Origin: Bradyrhizobium sp. WSM471
GTDB lineage: Bacteria; Pseudomonadota; Alphaproteobacteria; Rhizobiales; Xanthobacteraceae
DNA: 64,000 bases
NCBI RefSeq assembly: GCF_000244915.1
Contig: NZ_CM001442.1
Span: 4,960,001-5,024,000, forward strand
Direction of reading: 5' to 3'
Positions 11,711 to 21,087 of the stretch are shown here, piece after piece (the stretch's first letter is position 1; every line of letters starts with the position of its first letter). Position numbers and translations under genes: made by a program. The notes beneath the pieces are model-generated. The model was given only the letters and a program-made list of their open reading frames with translations, was not told the origin of the DNA and did not search any database.

Positions 11711-11737
11711 AAAGCCCGGCTGCTGCAGCCGGGCTTT
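11711..11737. terminator. Bidirectional terminator between the VWA gene and phasin
   Basis: A perfect 12-bp stem (AAAGCCCGGCTG / CAGCCGGGCTTT) with a 3-nt loop has A-runs on its left side and T-runs on its right. It sits between convergent genes that end at 11687 and 11761 and can serve both. Confidence 0.88.
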
Positions 11738-11760
11738 TGATTCCAGGACGTCAGGAAACG

Positions 11761-12099
11761 TTAGCTGGCGGCCGGAGTGAACTTCGACACGATGGTCTCG
11801 ACCGGCTTGAACGCCTGCTTGGCGAGGTCGCTATAGAGGCCGGCGATCTTCTGCGATTCCGCGACGAAGGACTCGTAGGCGGAACGGGCGAATTCGGTCT
11901 GCGCTTCGACGGCCTTGTCCAGCGACTTCACGCCGGAAAGCTTCTCGACGAAGGACTTGGTGTCTTCGAACGACTTCTTCGTGTAGTCGCCATAGGCGCT
12001 GGCGATCGCCTGAAGGCCGTGCTGCATCGAGGTCGCGGAGGCGACGTACTGCTCGAAGTGCTCTTTCCCGTAGCCTTGAAAGTCTTCAACCTTGAACAT
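11761..12099 (-). CDS. Phasin family protein (PHB granule-associated)
   Basis: A 112-residue, helix-rich amphipathic protein with the phasin pattern: MFKVEDFQGYGKEHFEQYV start, then SYA/TKKSFEDTKSFVEKL and TEFARSAYESFVAESQK, then KQAFKPVE near the end. Phasins coat polyhydroxybutyrate granules and help control their number and size. Upstream are two close matches to the PhaR operator, consistent with de-repression when PHB accumulates. No PHB synthase lies nearby; phasin genes are often separate from phaC. Confidence 0.93.
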   Translation of the reverse strand: MFKVEDFQGYGKEHFEQYVASATSMQHGLQAIASAYGDYTKKSFEDTKSFVEKLSGVKSLDKAVEAQTEFARSAYESFVAESQKIAGLYSDLAKQAFKPVETIVSKFTPAAS

Positions 12100-12160
12100 T
12101 CGGAATCCTTTTCCCTAGCTCTCGTCGGGAAGCCCCGGCTCCCTGACTCTGCTCACAATT

Positions 12161-12207
12161 AGTGCAACGCACAAAAAAGTCAAGAATTTTGTGCGTCGCA
12201 CAAAATT
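12161..12207. promoter_or_regulatory. Two PhaR-like operators upstream of phasin
   Basis: Two dyads lie 60-110 bp upstream of the phasin start. Site 1 (12163-12174, TGCAACGCACAA) and site 2 (12192-12203, TGCGTCGCACAA) both fit TGCRNYGCASMA, the Bradyrhizobium PhaR consensus as I remember it. Site 2 sits in a perfect 23-bp palindrome at 12185-12207. The centres are 29 bp apart. PhaR represses phasin genes until it is titrated by PHB, so this arrangement fits the gene. Confidence 0.75.
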
Positions 12208-12486
12208 ACATGCAAAATCGCAGAAATTCCCCAGGTTTCCCGCAATGGTTCCTTAAGCTTTTGGAAACCGCGGCCCCCTACTTTGATTCCCTGGACGTGT
12301 TCAGCTTCCAGAAGCGGCCGAAAGCCGTTGGAGAACATCACCTTAGCCAGAACAGCGGCTCAGGCCCAACGTCCCCCGCGGCCAATACCTGCGGAGGACA
12401 GCCTGAGCAGGTAATGATCCCGGGTCCCTTGGGCACAATTTCGCCTCACGAGCCGGTGATCAAGTCAGAAACGGGGACGGGGTTTC

Positions 12487-14328
12487 ATGCTTCGTAAAAA
12501 CTTGTCTTCTTCGCGCTTGGCGCGGGTTGGCGTTTTTGGGCTTCTTGCGGTCACTAGCGCAGTCATCTTCACCACCGACGCTGCCGAGGCGCGGCGCCAC
12601 CGGCGTCACACCGCGCACCACCGCGTGCAGCACGATGTGTCCGAGAGTTCCAGCCCGAAATTCGCGTCGATCATCGTCGACGGCAATTCCGGCTCCGTGC
12701 TTCAGGCCACGAGCCCCGACGGGATCCGCCATCCGGCCTCGCTGACCAAGATCATGACGCTCTATCTACTGTTCGAGCGCCTCGAATCCGGCAAGATGAA
12801 GCTCGACACCGAGATGCCGGTGTCGCAGCACGCCGCCGATCAGGATCCGACCAAGCTGAACCTGCGTGCCGGCCAGACCATTCGCGTCGAGGACGCGATC
12901 AAGGGTCTCGTCACCCGTTCCGCCAACGACGCAGCCGTTGTGATCGCGGAAGCGATTGGCGGCGACGAGGACGACTTCGCCCAGATGATGACGCGCAAGG
13001 CGCGTTCGCTCGGCATGTCCAGGACGGTTTACCGCAACGCCAACGGCCTTCCCAACGACGAGCAGGTCACGACCGCGCGGGACCAGGCCACGCTCGGCCG
13101 CGCCATCCAGGAGCGCTTCCCGCGCTACTATCGCTATTTCGCGACCTCGACGTTCAACTGGCGCGGACAGTCGATCCGGAACCACAATCATCTGCTCGGG
13201 AATGTCGAGGGCGTGGACGGCATCAAGACCGGCTATACTCGCGCCTCCGGCTTCAATCTCGTGACCTCGATGCGCCGCGGCAACCGCCACCTGATCGGCG
13301 TGGTGCTGGGCGGCCGCAGCGGCGGCTCGCGCGACGCCATCATGCGCAACCTGCTTGCGGAGAACCTCGATAAGGCCGCGACCACCCACACCGTCGCGGC
13401 GGTCACCGAGCGCAGCGGCTCCGACGCCGCGGTCGAGGTTGCCGATGCATCGGACACCCCGGCCCGCTCCGCTCCGCAGGTTCAGGCTGCTGCTGCCCCT
13501 GCTCCCGAAGCAGCCCCGTCGCGTCTCGCCGCGCGCCTGTCGACGCTTGCGGCTGCGACTGCCGCGGTGCCGCCGGCTCAGCCCAGATATGAAGCCAACA
13601 GGCCTGAAGTTCGGCCGACAGAATCCAAGATCGAGCCTGCGCCGCTCACGAATGGCGTGATCTCGAGCCAGCCGCTCTCGATCATCCCCGGCTCGTCCGA
13701 GCCGATGAAGCCGGTCAGGGTCAAGACCGTCCAGGTCAAGGCCGGCGCGGTGAAGGTCGCCTCCGCCGCCCCGGCTCAGATCGCACCGCAGGTCACGAGC
13801 ACGATCGCGTCGCGCTCCGACGTCGCCGAAACCTCCGGTGCCGTCGTCGCCCGCGCAGACCTTATCAACAAGCCGGAGGTCGCCAGCCAACCGGAAGCCC
13901 CGAGGGCCGAGATCGCCCGTACCGAGCTGCCGCGGCAGCCGGCGGGCTTCGGCACCGGTAACGGCATCCTCGGCGTATTGCCGGCCGCCGCACCCGCCCC
14001 GGCTGCTGCGAAGCTCGCGTCAGCCGACCCGGCGCTGCAGCCGATCCAAATGAGCGCCACCACCAAGCCGGTCGCCACCCACAGCGGCTGGATCGTCCAG
14101 GTCGGCGCGCTCGAGAGCGAGAACGAAGCCCAGCAGCGCATCGACGCGGCGCGCAGCTCGGCTCGCGGCCTGCTCAGCAAGGCCGACCCGTTCACCGAGC
14201 CGGTCGTCGCGAAAGACAATCGCAAGCTCTACCGCGCCCGCTTCGCCGGGCTCGACCGCGACCAGGCCGAAGCCGTCTGCCGCACCCTGAAGCGCGCCGA
14301 TATCTCCTGCATGACCGTCCGCAACTGA
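12487..14328 (+). CDS. D-alanyl-D-alanine carboxypeptidase with SPOR domain
   Basis: A 613-residue periplasmic enzyme of the penicillin-binding S11 family that trims the terminal D-Ala of peptidoglycan stem peptides. A signal peptide covers about residues 1-35 (AVTSAVIFTTDAAEA). The catalytic motifs are S85-L-T-K88, S145-A-N147 and K247-T-G249. A long Ala/Pro-rich linker (about 290-530) leads to a C-terminal SPOR domain from about residue 535 (SGWIVQVGALESENEAQQRI), which binds denuded septal glycan. The SPOR domain suggests action at the division site. The upstream 387 bp are shared with the divergent phasin gene. A strong terminator follows. Confidence 0.95.
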   Translation: MLRKNLSSSRLARVGVFGLLAVTSAVIFTTDAAEARRHRRHTAHHRVQHDVSESSSPKFASIIVDGNSGSVLQATSPDGIRHPASLTKIMTLYLLFERLESGKMKLDTEMPVSQHAADQDPTKLNLRAGQTIRVEDAIKGLVTRSANDAAVVIAEAIGGDEDDFAQMMTRKARSLGMSRTVYRNANGLPNDEQVTTARDQATLGRAIQERFPRYYRYFATSTFNWRGQSIRNHNHLLGNVEGVDGIKTGYTRASGFNLVTSMRRGNRHLIGVVLGGRSGGSRDAIMRNLLAENLDKAATTHTVAAVTERSGSDAAVEVADASDTPARSAPQVQAAAAPAPEAAPSRLAARLSTLAAATAAVPPAQPRYEANRPEVRPTESKIEPAPLTNGVISSQPLSIIPGSSEPMKPVRVKTVQVKAGAVKVASAAPAQIAPQVTSTIASRSDVAETSGAVVARADLINKPEVASQPEAPRAEIARTELPRQPAGFGTGNGILGVLPAAAPAPAAAKLASADPALQPIQMSATTKPVATHSGWIVQVGALESENEAQQRIDAARSSARGLLSKADPFTEPVVAKDNRKLYRARFAGLDRDQAEAVCRTLKRADISCMTVRN

Positions 14329-14346
14329 TCTTTCGCACCGCTCCAA

Positions 14347-14379
14347 TGAAAATGCCCGCGCCTTGCGCGGGCATTTTCA
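14347..14379. terminator. Terminator of the D,D-carboxypeptidase gene
   Basis: A perfect 15-bp inverted repeat (TGAAAATGCCCGCGC and its complement) with a 3-nt loop begins 19 bp after the stop and ends in a T-rich arm. This is a classic intrinsic terminator. Confidence 0.9.
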
Positions 14380-14552
14380 TTTTCGGGATGCGGTGACCGA
14401 CGAGGCTGTTCCACGACAACCTCTCGTCAAGGATTTACGGTTAAAACTTTACGCAAGGGATCGACCACGCCGACAATGGCGGGCATCGGGGCGACGGCAA
14501 ACAGAGCAAGCGGGGCTCACACGGGACGAGCGTTTGTAGCGTGGTGCCGGAG

Positions 14553-15278
14553 TTAGCCGTTATGCGTGCGAAGCAGAGTATCCTTGGCCTCGTTTACACG
14601 GGCAGCGAGATACGTCGAGCCCCCCTGGTCGGGATGCAGTTTCTTCATCAGGGACTTGTGAGCCCGGCTGATGTCGTCACGCCCCGCCCCAGGTTGCAGG
14701 CCAAGGATCTGATAGGCCTCCTCCGTCGTCATTTTGCCGGTCGCCACCGTGCGGCGCTGCCCCCTTGCCGCGTCGCCCTGCGCGTTCTGACGCCAAGCGG
14801 GAAACCGGCGGTCCAGATAGCTTTCAAGTAGGGCCACGCTCTCGGCATCGAACGCCGGGACCATTGCCAGCAGGGCCGCGAGATCGAACTCATCGAGATC
14901 ACGCCCGGCGTGAGGCCCGGCGACGATCCGGCCTCCGAGCTGGCCGGAATCGTGATCGAGCCGCATGTCCAGGAATTGCGAGCGCACGCGCGAGGCCTGA
15001 CCGGCCGGGCGCGTGGCGCCCCCCCCGAACAGCCCGCCGATATGGCCGAAGCCGGCGTTTGCCATCGGTGTCCAGCCTAGGAGCCCGGCGCCGAATATCC
15101 CGAGCGGGATCGCCACCACCAGTTCGCCCTTCAAACCCGTGAACGCTGCGACAGCCAGCGCGACCACGCCGCCACCGAACCTGATCGCGCGTGCCAGCAC
15201 GGCCGGATTGGCCGAACGAAACATCTGGAGCAGCAGATAAAGGGTGATAATTGCGATAGCGCCGGCGATCAGGGTCAT
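14553..15278 (-). CDS. J-domain (DnaJ-like) membrane protein
   Basis: A 241-residue protein with two N-terminal hydrophobic segments (about 3-22 and 32-70), a middle region rich in Asp/Glu and Leu, and a C-terminal J domain at about 180-241. The HPD tripeptide needed to stimulate Hsp70 is present in KKLHPDQGG. A membrane anchor plus a C-terminal J domain resembles the Tim14/DjlA-type co-chaperone layout. It starts 70 bp after the VWA-domain gene on the same strand, so an operon is possible. The client protein is unknown. Confidence 0.88.
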   Translation of the reverse strand: MTLIAGAIAIITLYLLLQMFRSANPAVLARAIRFGGGVVALAVAAFTGLKGELVVAIPLGIFGAGLLGWTPMANAGFGHIGGLFGGGATRPAGQASRVRSQFLDMRLDHDSGQLGGRIVAGPHAGRDLDEFDLAALLAMVPAFDAESVALLESYLDRRFPAWRQNAQGDAARGQRRTVATGKMTTEEAYQILGLQPGAGRDDISRAHKSLMKKLHPDQGGSTYLAARVNEAKDTLLRTHNG

Positions 15279-15348
15279 GGCCGGAATATAGTCGGCCTAC
15301 CGCCAAAAAGCATCGTGTCCTTGCGCCCCCGCCGACCGCGCGCCAGCG

Positions 15349-16098
15349 CTACTTCATCTGGCCGATCAGCCTGGCCGCGCCACTGGCGGTCTTCGCCAAT
15401 TGCAATAGCGCCTCGCGTCCGCCCGCCGCGTAGGCGGCGGCTGCGCGCAACAGCTCGCGCAACTGCGCCGCCGCGCCCGGATCGAACCGGCACCAGGCGC
15501 CGCCGGTCAGGCGCGCGATCTCGCGAAAGGCCTGCTCGGCCACCGCGTCATGGCCTTCCTGAAATACGAACACAGGCACCTTGAGCATGCCGAGCTCGCC
15601 AGCCTTGGCGCAGAGCTCGTCGACGTTCTCCTCCATGGCGTCGCCGACGAAGACGACGGCGCGCACGCCGGATGCGACGGCCTCGCGCCGCGCCTCGCTC
15701 AGCACCTTGCCGATCTGGGTGTCGCCGCCACGGCAATCGATCTTGCTCATCAGCGCCGCAAGCCTGGCGCTGTCGGAGATCCATCCCGTGGCGCGACACT
15801 CGTTGAAGCCGCGATAGTAGACGAGCCGGATGTCGAGACTGCCGAGCGCGGCGGTCTCACGGAACATGTCGGCCTGAAGCGCGCAAGCCATGTCCCAGGT
15901 CGGCTGCCGGCTCATCGTCGCATCCAGCGCGAAGATCAGCCGCCCCTTCGCACCGGGCGCATGCGGTGACAGCGCACGCGCGTTGGCGACGAAGGCGGCG
16001 ATGTCCTCCGAGGTCGAGGTCCCCGCCTGCGGCACAGCGCCGCCTGGTTGCGCCGAGACGGCATCGCGGCCGCGCGGTTTGATGGGTTCGCCGGACAT
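15349..16098 (-). CDS. VWA domain-containing protein
   Basis: A 249-residue cytoplasmic protein with a von Willebrand A-like fold. FALDATMSRQPTWD carries a degenerate MIDAS (D-x-T-x-S), VYYRGFNE and RGGDTQIGKVL follow, and VVFVGDAMEEN gives the late metal-site region. I chose the ATG at 16098 (MSGEPIKPRGRD); the frame also opens from a TTG at 16152. Function unknown; VWA proteins usually serve in metal-dependent protein contacts. It precedes the J-domain gene by 70 bp, and the pair may act together. Confidence 0.82.
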   Translation of the reverse strand: MSGEPIKPRGRDAVSAQPGGAVPQAGTSTSEDIAAFVANARALSPHAPGAKGRLIFALDATMSRQPTWDMACALQADMFRETAALGSLDIRLVYYRGFNECRATGWISDSARLAALMSKIDCRGGDTQIGKVLSEARREAVASGVRAVVFVGDAMEENVDELCAKAGELGMLKVPVFVFQEGHDAVAEQAFREIARLTGGAWCRFDPGAAAQLRELLRAAAAYAAGGREALLQLAKTASGAARLIGQMK

Positions 16099-16156
16099 TT
16101 CCTTGACCCTTGCGTGAGCGGCTAATGTGGTCAGCACATGCAACCCGGTCAATGTG

Positions 16157-16192
16157 CAAAGCCCCCGCAGGCGTCAGCCGGCGGAGGCTTTG
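16157..16192 (-). terminator. Likely terminator of the alpha/beta hydrolase gene
   Basis: A 12-bp inverted repeat with one mismatch (CAAAGCCcCCGC / GCGGaGGCTTTG, 12-nt loop) lies 29 bp beyond the hydrolase stop on the minus strand. It lacks a long T-run, so confidence is moderate. Confidence 0.55.
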
Positions 16193-16220
16193 AAAATCGC
16201 TATCGACGACGAGGGCGGCG

Positions 16221-17081
16221 TCAGCTCTTGGCAGGCGCCATCAAAGCGACCGGCCCGGGCTCGAGAATCTTGGGCGGGGACGACTGCGTGTCGACCGGCG
16301 CCACTTCGCTATCGGTCGCGCTCAGGAACTTGTCGAGCATGCCCTGGATCGAGTTCTTGGCAGCGTCCGGACCGGTGTCGCGCATGTCGTTGTGCTGGAA
16401 TTCGGTCTTCACGACCTGGATGCCGGCCTTCTCGCATTCCTCGTCGGTCGGGATCACGCCCGCATCGGCCTTGAACTGCGGATCGGTGGAGCGGAACGAC
16501 AGGATCTTGAACTTGCCGGCGGTGACGAAGGGCACGCGAAGATTGTCGAGCGTGACGACCTTCTTGACCTCATCCGGATACTGCTTGGCGAAATACATCG
16601 TGATGTCGCCGCCCATGGAGTGGCCGACCATCGTCACCCTGTCGTAGTCGGCGTTGGGCTGAACCTTCTTCATCTCCTGCATGGCGAGATGGATGTTGGC
16701 GACGCCGCGCAGGATCTGCGGCAGCCGGCCGACATAGATCTCGCCGGGCTTGGTCACCATCGGAGGATCGGTCGGCAAGTCATGCTGGGGGCTGATGACG
16801 AGGTAGCCACGCGCGGCGAAAATGTTGGCGAGGAAGCCGTACTCGGTGTTCTTGACGGTGTTGCCGTGGTTGATCACGGCGACCGGCAACGTGATCATGC
16901 CGGCATTAGCCTGCATTTCCTTGTCACGACGGATCGCGATATCGACGGGCACCGCACGGTTGTCGCGCGAGGCATCGTAGAAGGTGATGGTCTCGTGCTT
17001 GATTGCCCACTTGCTCACCGTGAAATAGGCGACACCGCAGAGGGCACTGACCGAAACCAGAACGGCAATTCCACGCTTCAT
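16221..17081 (-). CDS. Envelope alpha/beta hydrolase
   Basis: A 286-residue protein with an N-terminal hydrophobic anchor or signal (GIAVLVSVSALCGVAYF, residues 4-20) and an alpha/beta hydrolase fold. The nucleophile elbow is GHSMGG with Ser155. Asp179 in VTLDN and His230 in FQHND are plausible triad partners, and the oxyanion region is HGN (72-74). It resembles periplasmic or membrane-anchored serine hydrolases; whether it acts as esterase, lipase or amidase cannot be told. Upstream lie a TGTCAC/GTGACA dyad and a PhaR-like 12-mer. Confidence 0.85.
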   Translation of the reverse strand: MKRGIAVLVSVSALCGVAYFTVSKWAIKHETITFYDASRDNRAVPVDIAIRRDKEMQANAGMITLPVAVINHGNTVKNTEYGFLANIFAARGYLVISPQHDLPTDPPMVTKPGEIYVGRLPQILRGVANIHLAMQEMKKVQPNADYDRVTMVGHSMGGDITMYFAKQYPDEVKKVVTLDNLRVPFVTAGKFKILSFRSTDPQFKADAGVIPTDEECEKAGIQVVKTEFQHNDMRDTGPDAAKNSIQGMLDKFLSATDSEVAPVDTQSSPPKILEPGPVALMAPAKS

Positions 17082-17178
17082 TTTCGTCCTCAGCCTCAGG
17101 CTCTTGCGGCCTGAATCCCTGTTGAAAATCGTGTTCTTCCGAGGCTCTTCGGCCCCTGGTCGCCTATTCCCTAATATA

Positions 17179-17196
17179 TGTCACAGCAGCGTGACA
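17179..17196. promoter_or_regulatory. Dyad TGTCAC-N6-GTGACA upstream of the hydrolase
   Basis: A perfect 6-bp inverted repeat with a 6-bp spacer lies about 100 bp upstream of the hydrolase start, inside the 344-bp gap before mipZ. The shape suits a dimeric regulator site. No regulator is identified. Confidence 0.4.
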
Positions 17197-17425
17197 GGAA
17201 GGCCAAATATTGTGAACCGGCAGCCCTTTCATTGTGCGGCGCACACGTTTCTTGGGCATCTCGCTCTCATACGGCTACGTCAGGGTGCACGTCACCTTCC
17301 GACGCAACCTGTCTCGTTCGGGTTCAATTTTGCAGTAAACGCGGGGTGAAAACGGTTGAGCGCGGGCTCGGTTCCCACGGGAGACCGGCCGCTTGATCGA
17401 CTGGAAGTAGCGATATACCGCCGCC

Positions 17426-18349
17426 TCAGGCGCCGAGGATGTCGTGGACCTCAAGCGGCTTGTCGACCTGGCTGAACCACTCGGCACGGTTGGCGGCGCG
17501 GCGACGTCCGCGCTCGTCGAGCGGAAGCTTGAGCTGGCGGAGCAGGCTCGTCACCTCCTCCCGTGCGGTGAGATGGCCGAGATTGGGCCGCATGCCGAGG
17601 GTGGCCTCGTCGATCTCGTCCAGCGCGGTCAGGCCGCGCGGGAAGAACTCGCGATAGACGACGCGTTCGGCGAAGCCGTCGACGTAGCGGAAGCCGAGCC
17701 GCAGCGACAAATCCTTCAATCCCTCGGCAACGAGCTGCTTGTTGCGGGAGCCGAGCATCGACAGGCGGTTGCGCACGACGATCCAGTCGGTGGTCGCGCC
17801 GTCGAGCTGGCGACGCTTGCGCCTGACATCCCGCACCATCTCGGCGTAGTGGCTCTCGCCCGTCACCGCGTAATTGGCGGGATCGACGGTGCCGAGCACA
17901 TCGAAATCGAGGAAGCTGTCGTTGATCGGGGTCACCAGCGTGTCGGCCATCGAGTGCGCAAGCCGCATCAGGTAGCTGTCGGTGCCGGGCGTATCGATGA
18001 CAATGAAGTCGAAACTGCTCTCGACCGCCGAGACCGCCTCCATGAACTGGAGGAACTCCGAATTCTCGTTCTCGGCAACCTGCATGGTTTCGCCGAGCTT
18101 GATGCAGCGATGCAGCGGCAGTTCGAGGTCGAGCTTGGTGCGGCGCGCCCAGGCGGAACGGTTGTTGATGTAGTGAGTAAAGCTCTGCTGACGGCAGTCG
18201 AGGTCGATGGTGGCGACGCGCTGGCCGGCTTTCAGAAGCGCGACCGCGATGTGCAGGGCGGTCGTCGACTTGCCGGAGCCGCCCTTCTCGTTGCCGAGCA
18301 CGACAACATGCGCCGAGCCGGACTGGCCTTGGCTAGCTTGCACAAGCAT
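17426..18349 (-). CDS. mipZ: Division-plane positioning ATPase MipZ
   Basis: A 307-residue ParA/MinD-superfamily ATPase. The deviant Walker A is GNEKGGSGKST near residues 19-29, Walker A' is in VATIDLDCRQQSF, and the switch region is VIDTPGTDSYL. In alphaproteobacteria MipZ forms gradients from the pole-anchored ParB complexes and blocks FtsZ polymerisation away from midcell. The ATG at 18349 gives MLVQASQGQ; an upstream GTG at 18364 is less likely. It is divergent from panC. No parAB genes are nearby, which is normal for MipZ. Confidence 0.95.
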   Translation of the reverse strand: MLVQASQGQSGSAHVVVLGNEKGGSGKSTTALHIAVALLKAGQRVATIDLDCRQQSFTHYINNRSAWARRTKLDLELPLHRCIKLGETMQVAENENSEFLQFMEAVSAVESSFDFIVIDTPGTDSYLMRLAHSMADTLVTPINDSFLDFDVLGTVDPANYAVTGESHYAEMVRDVRRKRRQLDGATTDWIVVRNRLSMLGSRNKQLVAEGLKDLSLRLGFRYVDGFAERVVYREFFPRGLTALDEIDEATLGMRPNLGHLTAREEVTSLLRQLKLPLDERGRRRAANRAEWFSQVDKPLEVHDILGA

Positions 18350-18631
18350 CGCGATCCTCAACACCCCTAACGAATATCTTCGAGTTGGCCGCGTCTGCGG
18401 TCAAGTGAAATGCGTGACAGGCAATACAAATCGCGGCACGCCGACCTTCATCATGAATCGCCGCGCCGCTTCGCGTCTGTGATCCAACCCACAATGCCGC
18501 GACCGCCTGTGCGGCTTTGCGCGGGATGCTGTGCCGCATCCGGATGCATGGCGTCCACGGTCGCCGCTTGTTAAGGTTAGCCTGCCGGGCGCCGGGACGC
18601 GCCCGTCGATTCCCAATCCCATCGAGTTCTG

Positions 18632-19483
18632 ATGTCACGCAGCCCCTTGATCGCCCGCACGGCCCCCACCCTGCGACGCGCCGTCGGCAATCTTCGCAAG
18701 CGAAAGGCCACGATCGCGCTGGTCCCGACCATGGGAGCGCTCCATGACGGCCATGTGTCGCTGGTGCGCCTGGCCAGGCGGCGCGCGAGCCGCGTCGTGG
18801 TGTCGATCTTCGTCAACCCGACCCAGTTCGCGCCGACCGAGGATTTTGGCGCCTATCCGCGAACCTGGAAGGCCGATCTCGCCAGGCTCGCCGCCGAGGA
18901 CGTCGATATCGTCTGGCATCCCGGCGCCGAGGCCATGTATCCGCAGGGCTTTGCCACCCGCATCGTGCCGGAGGGACCGGCGCTGGCCGGCCTCGAGGAT
19001 CGCTTCCGCCCGCATTTCTTCGGCGGCGTCGCCACCGTCGTCGGCAAGCTGTTCACGCAGTGCCGGCCGGATGTCGCGATCTTCGGCGAGAAGGATTTTC
19101 AGCAGTTGCGGGTGGTGGCGCAGATGGCCCGCGACCTCGACCTCGGCGTCAAGGTGATCGGCTCCCGCACCGTGCGCGAACGCGACGGGCTAGCGATGTC
19201 CTCGCGCAACGTTTATTTGTCGCCACAGGAGCGGCAGACCGCGACCACGCTTTACCGCGCCATGAAGGAGAGCGCCGGGCGCATCCGCGCCGGCGAAGCG
19301 GTCGCGGCCGCAATGGCGCGCGGTGCCGCAATGATCACGACGGCCGGCTTTGAGCTCGACTATTTCGAAGTGCGCCATGCAGCGACCCTGGCACAGGTCA
19401 GCTCGCGCAACGACGGACCGTTGCGCATCCTGGTCGCGGCCAAGCTCGGCACGACCCGGCTGATCGACAATATCGCGGTTTAG
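18632..19483 (+). CDS. panC: Pantothenate synthetase
   Basis: A 283-residue enzyme that joins pantoate and beta-alanine with ATP, the last step of vitamin B5 synthesis. Diagnostic motifs are [15 protein letters not shown] (the HIGH-type nucleotide motif), [22 protein letters not shown] and [12 protein letters not shown] (KMSK-type loop). Length is normal. The ATG at 18632 follows a 282-bp gap after the divergent mipZ. Its last 4 bases overlap the end of the convergent DUF1489 gene. No panB or panD is adjacent. Confidence 0.97.
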   Translation: MSRSPLIARTAPTLRRAVGNLRKRKATIALVPTMGALHDGHVSLVRLARRRASRVVVSIFVNPTQFAPTEDFGAYPRTWKADLARLAAEDVDIVWHPGAEAMYPQGFATRIVPEGPALAGLEDRFRPHFFGGVATVVGKLFTQCRPDVAIFGEKDFQQLRVVAQMARDLDLGVKVIGSRTVRERDGLAMSSRNVYLSPQERQTATTLYRAMKESAGRIRAGEAVAAAMARGAAMITTAGFELDYFEVRHAATLAQVSSRNDGPLRILVAAKLGTTRLIDNIAV

Positions 19484-19920
19484 AGCAGCCCGAGATCGCG
19501 CAGCTCGCGCCGCATCGGCTCCGGCATCGCCGCGATCGAGCCGGCGGCGGACTTGCCGAGATCGGGCGGCACCGAATCGTCGGCCAGGTAGCGCCAGCCC
19601 TGGAACGGGCGCATCGGCCGCGGCGACACCGGGATCACCTTCGGCTGCATCACGATCCGGCAGCGTCCGATGCCGTCCTTGTCGCGGAACGGCTCGATGC
19701 CGATGATCTTTTCGCGCGCGGCGACCTCGCCCTTGATCACCCAATAGAGCGACCCGCCGGACAGGATCTCGGCGTCGCGCTTGGGCACCATGCGGGTGAT
19801 GTGGATGTGATGTTGCGGCAGACCCTTCTTCTTGGCGGTCTGCATTCGTTCGGCGGTCCACTCCTTCAATTCCTTGACGGATTCGCAGCCGACGGCGAGC
19901 TTGATCAGATGTAGTGGCAT
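19480..19920 (-). CDS. DUF1489 family protein
   Basis: A 146-residue cytoplasmic protein matching the conserved alphaproteobacterial DUF1489 family: [18 protein letters not shown] at the start, then HITRMVPKR and [17 protein letters not shown], ending with [11 protein letters not shown]. No function is established for the family. It is convergent with panC with a 4-bp overlap at their 3' ends. Confidence 0.9.
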   Translation of the reverse strand: MPLHLIKLAVGCESVKELKEWTAERMQTAKKKGLPQHHIHITRMVPKRDAEILSGGSLYWVIKGEVAAREKIIGIEPFRDKDGIGRCRIVMQPKVIPVSPRPMRPFQGWRYLADDSVPPDLGKSAAGSIAAMPEPMRRELRDLGLL

Positions 19921-19962
19921 GCCCCAGCATTAGCCGGGCAGACACCCATTTGGAATGCCGAT

Positions 19963-20928
19963 CTACTCGTTATCCGCAGCCGGGGGAGCCGCGGCCGGCG
20001 GCGCGAGCGGAACCGGTGCTGCCGCTGGCGCGCGCGCAGCCTTCGGCGCAGGCGGCTTCTTCGCGGCGGGAGCTGCGGCCTGTGCCGAGGCCGCCGCCGG
20101 GTGGCGCGGAGCCGCCGCGTTCCCGGTGGGCGCCGCCTGGCGGGTCGACGGCTCCGGATTCATGATGCTGACCGGCGGCGTCGACGAGGCACTCGGGAAT
20201 TCCGCATTGGTCGGCTTGCCCGTCGGCATCGACGGCGGCAGTCCGGCGAGCGCGGCCGTGGCCGGCAACGATTGCGCGGCTGCAGGCGCATTCCAGGTCG
20301 GGGCGTAGCGCGCGACCAGCGTGTCGTACAGATGGGAATCCATGTTGGCGGCGACCTGCTGCTGGTCGGTCAGCGAGCGGAAGGCCGCACAGTCGAACTG
20401 CGTGCAGCCGTCGCGCACGACCAGCACCTGCGCGACCAGGCCGTAGCGATCACGCTCCAGCGATTTGCGCAGCACCTTGATATCGGGCGTCAGGCTCTTC
20501 TCGGCGGTCGCGGCATCGCCGAGCGCCGTCAGCCGGTCGATTCTGGCCGCGGTGGTGGAGACGGCCGCAGCCGCCGCGTCAGGCGCCCCGAACAGCGCTT
20601 TCTCGCAGCCAATGGCCACGGCATCGCCGGCGAGATCGTCGAGACAAGACAACGCCGGCAGGCTCGCGGTCATCGCGGCCTGTGCGCGCGCCTCGGTCGG
20701 CGTGGTCTGCCCCGCCGGTCCATCGACGCGCACGACAGCAGCCAGCGCGATGGCAATGGCAAGCAGCGTAACGACGGTCAGCGCGCCGTTGGCGACCGAT
20801 CGCTCGGCGCGTAGCAGCGTGGCCAGGAGGATCAGTCCGAAGAAGCCGGCAGCCGCCAGCATCATCCACATCGGAAAGGCCGGCGAGCGCCAGATTTGGT
20901 CGAGCGATGAGGCCCATGCCCAGTTCAT
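19963..20928 (-). CDS. Hypothetical membrane protein with Pro/Ala-rich tail
   Basis: A 321-residue protein with two N-terminal membrane segments (about 18-38 and 48-66), a helical domain of about 180 residues with paired cysteines (SCLDDLAGDAVAIGCEKALF and DGCTQFDCAAF), and a low-complexity Ala/Pro-rich C-terminal tail from about residue 230. The topology suggests a large periplasmic domain, and the cysteines may form disulfides there. I do not recognise a named family. It stands alone between DUF1489 and a small gene upstream. Confidence 0.75.
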   Translation of the reverse strand: MNWAWASSLDQIWRSPAFPMWMMLAAAGFFGLILLATLLRAERSVANGALTVVTLLAIAIALAAVVRVDGPAGQTTPTEARAQAAMTASLPALSCLDDLAGDAVAIGCEKALFGAPDAAAAAVSTTAARIDRLTALGDAATAEKSLTPDIKVLRKSLERDRYGLVAQVLVVRDGCTQFDCAAFRSLTDQQQVAANMDSHLYDTLVARYAPTWNAPAAAQSLPATAALAGLPPSMPTGKPTNAEFPSASSTPPVSIMNPEPSTRQAAPTGNAAAPRHPAAASAQAAAPAAKKPPAPKAARAPAAAPVPLAPPAAAPPAADNE

Positions 20929-21087
20929 GCGCGACGTCCCCTCACGCGAGCAGAGAGCGAATGGTCAAAGCGAGTACCGAGAGTCGGCAACTGCCCCCGG
21001 CCCACCTTTTGAAGGTGAAGCGGGCCTTTTGACGGCGGCAGAATACAATTCCCCGGTGACGCGCCAATGCGCGGATAGCGTCGGCCT

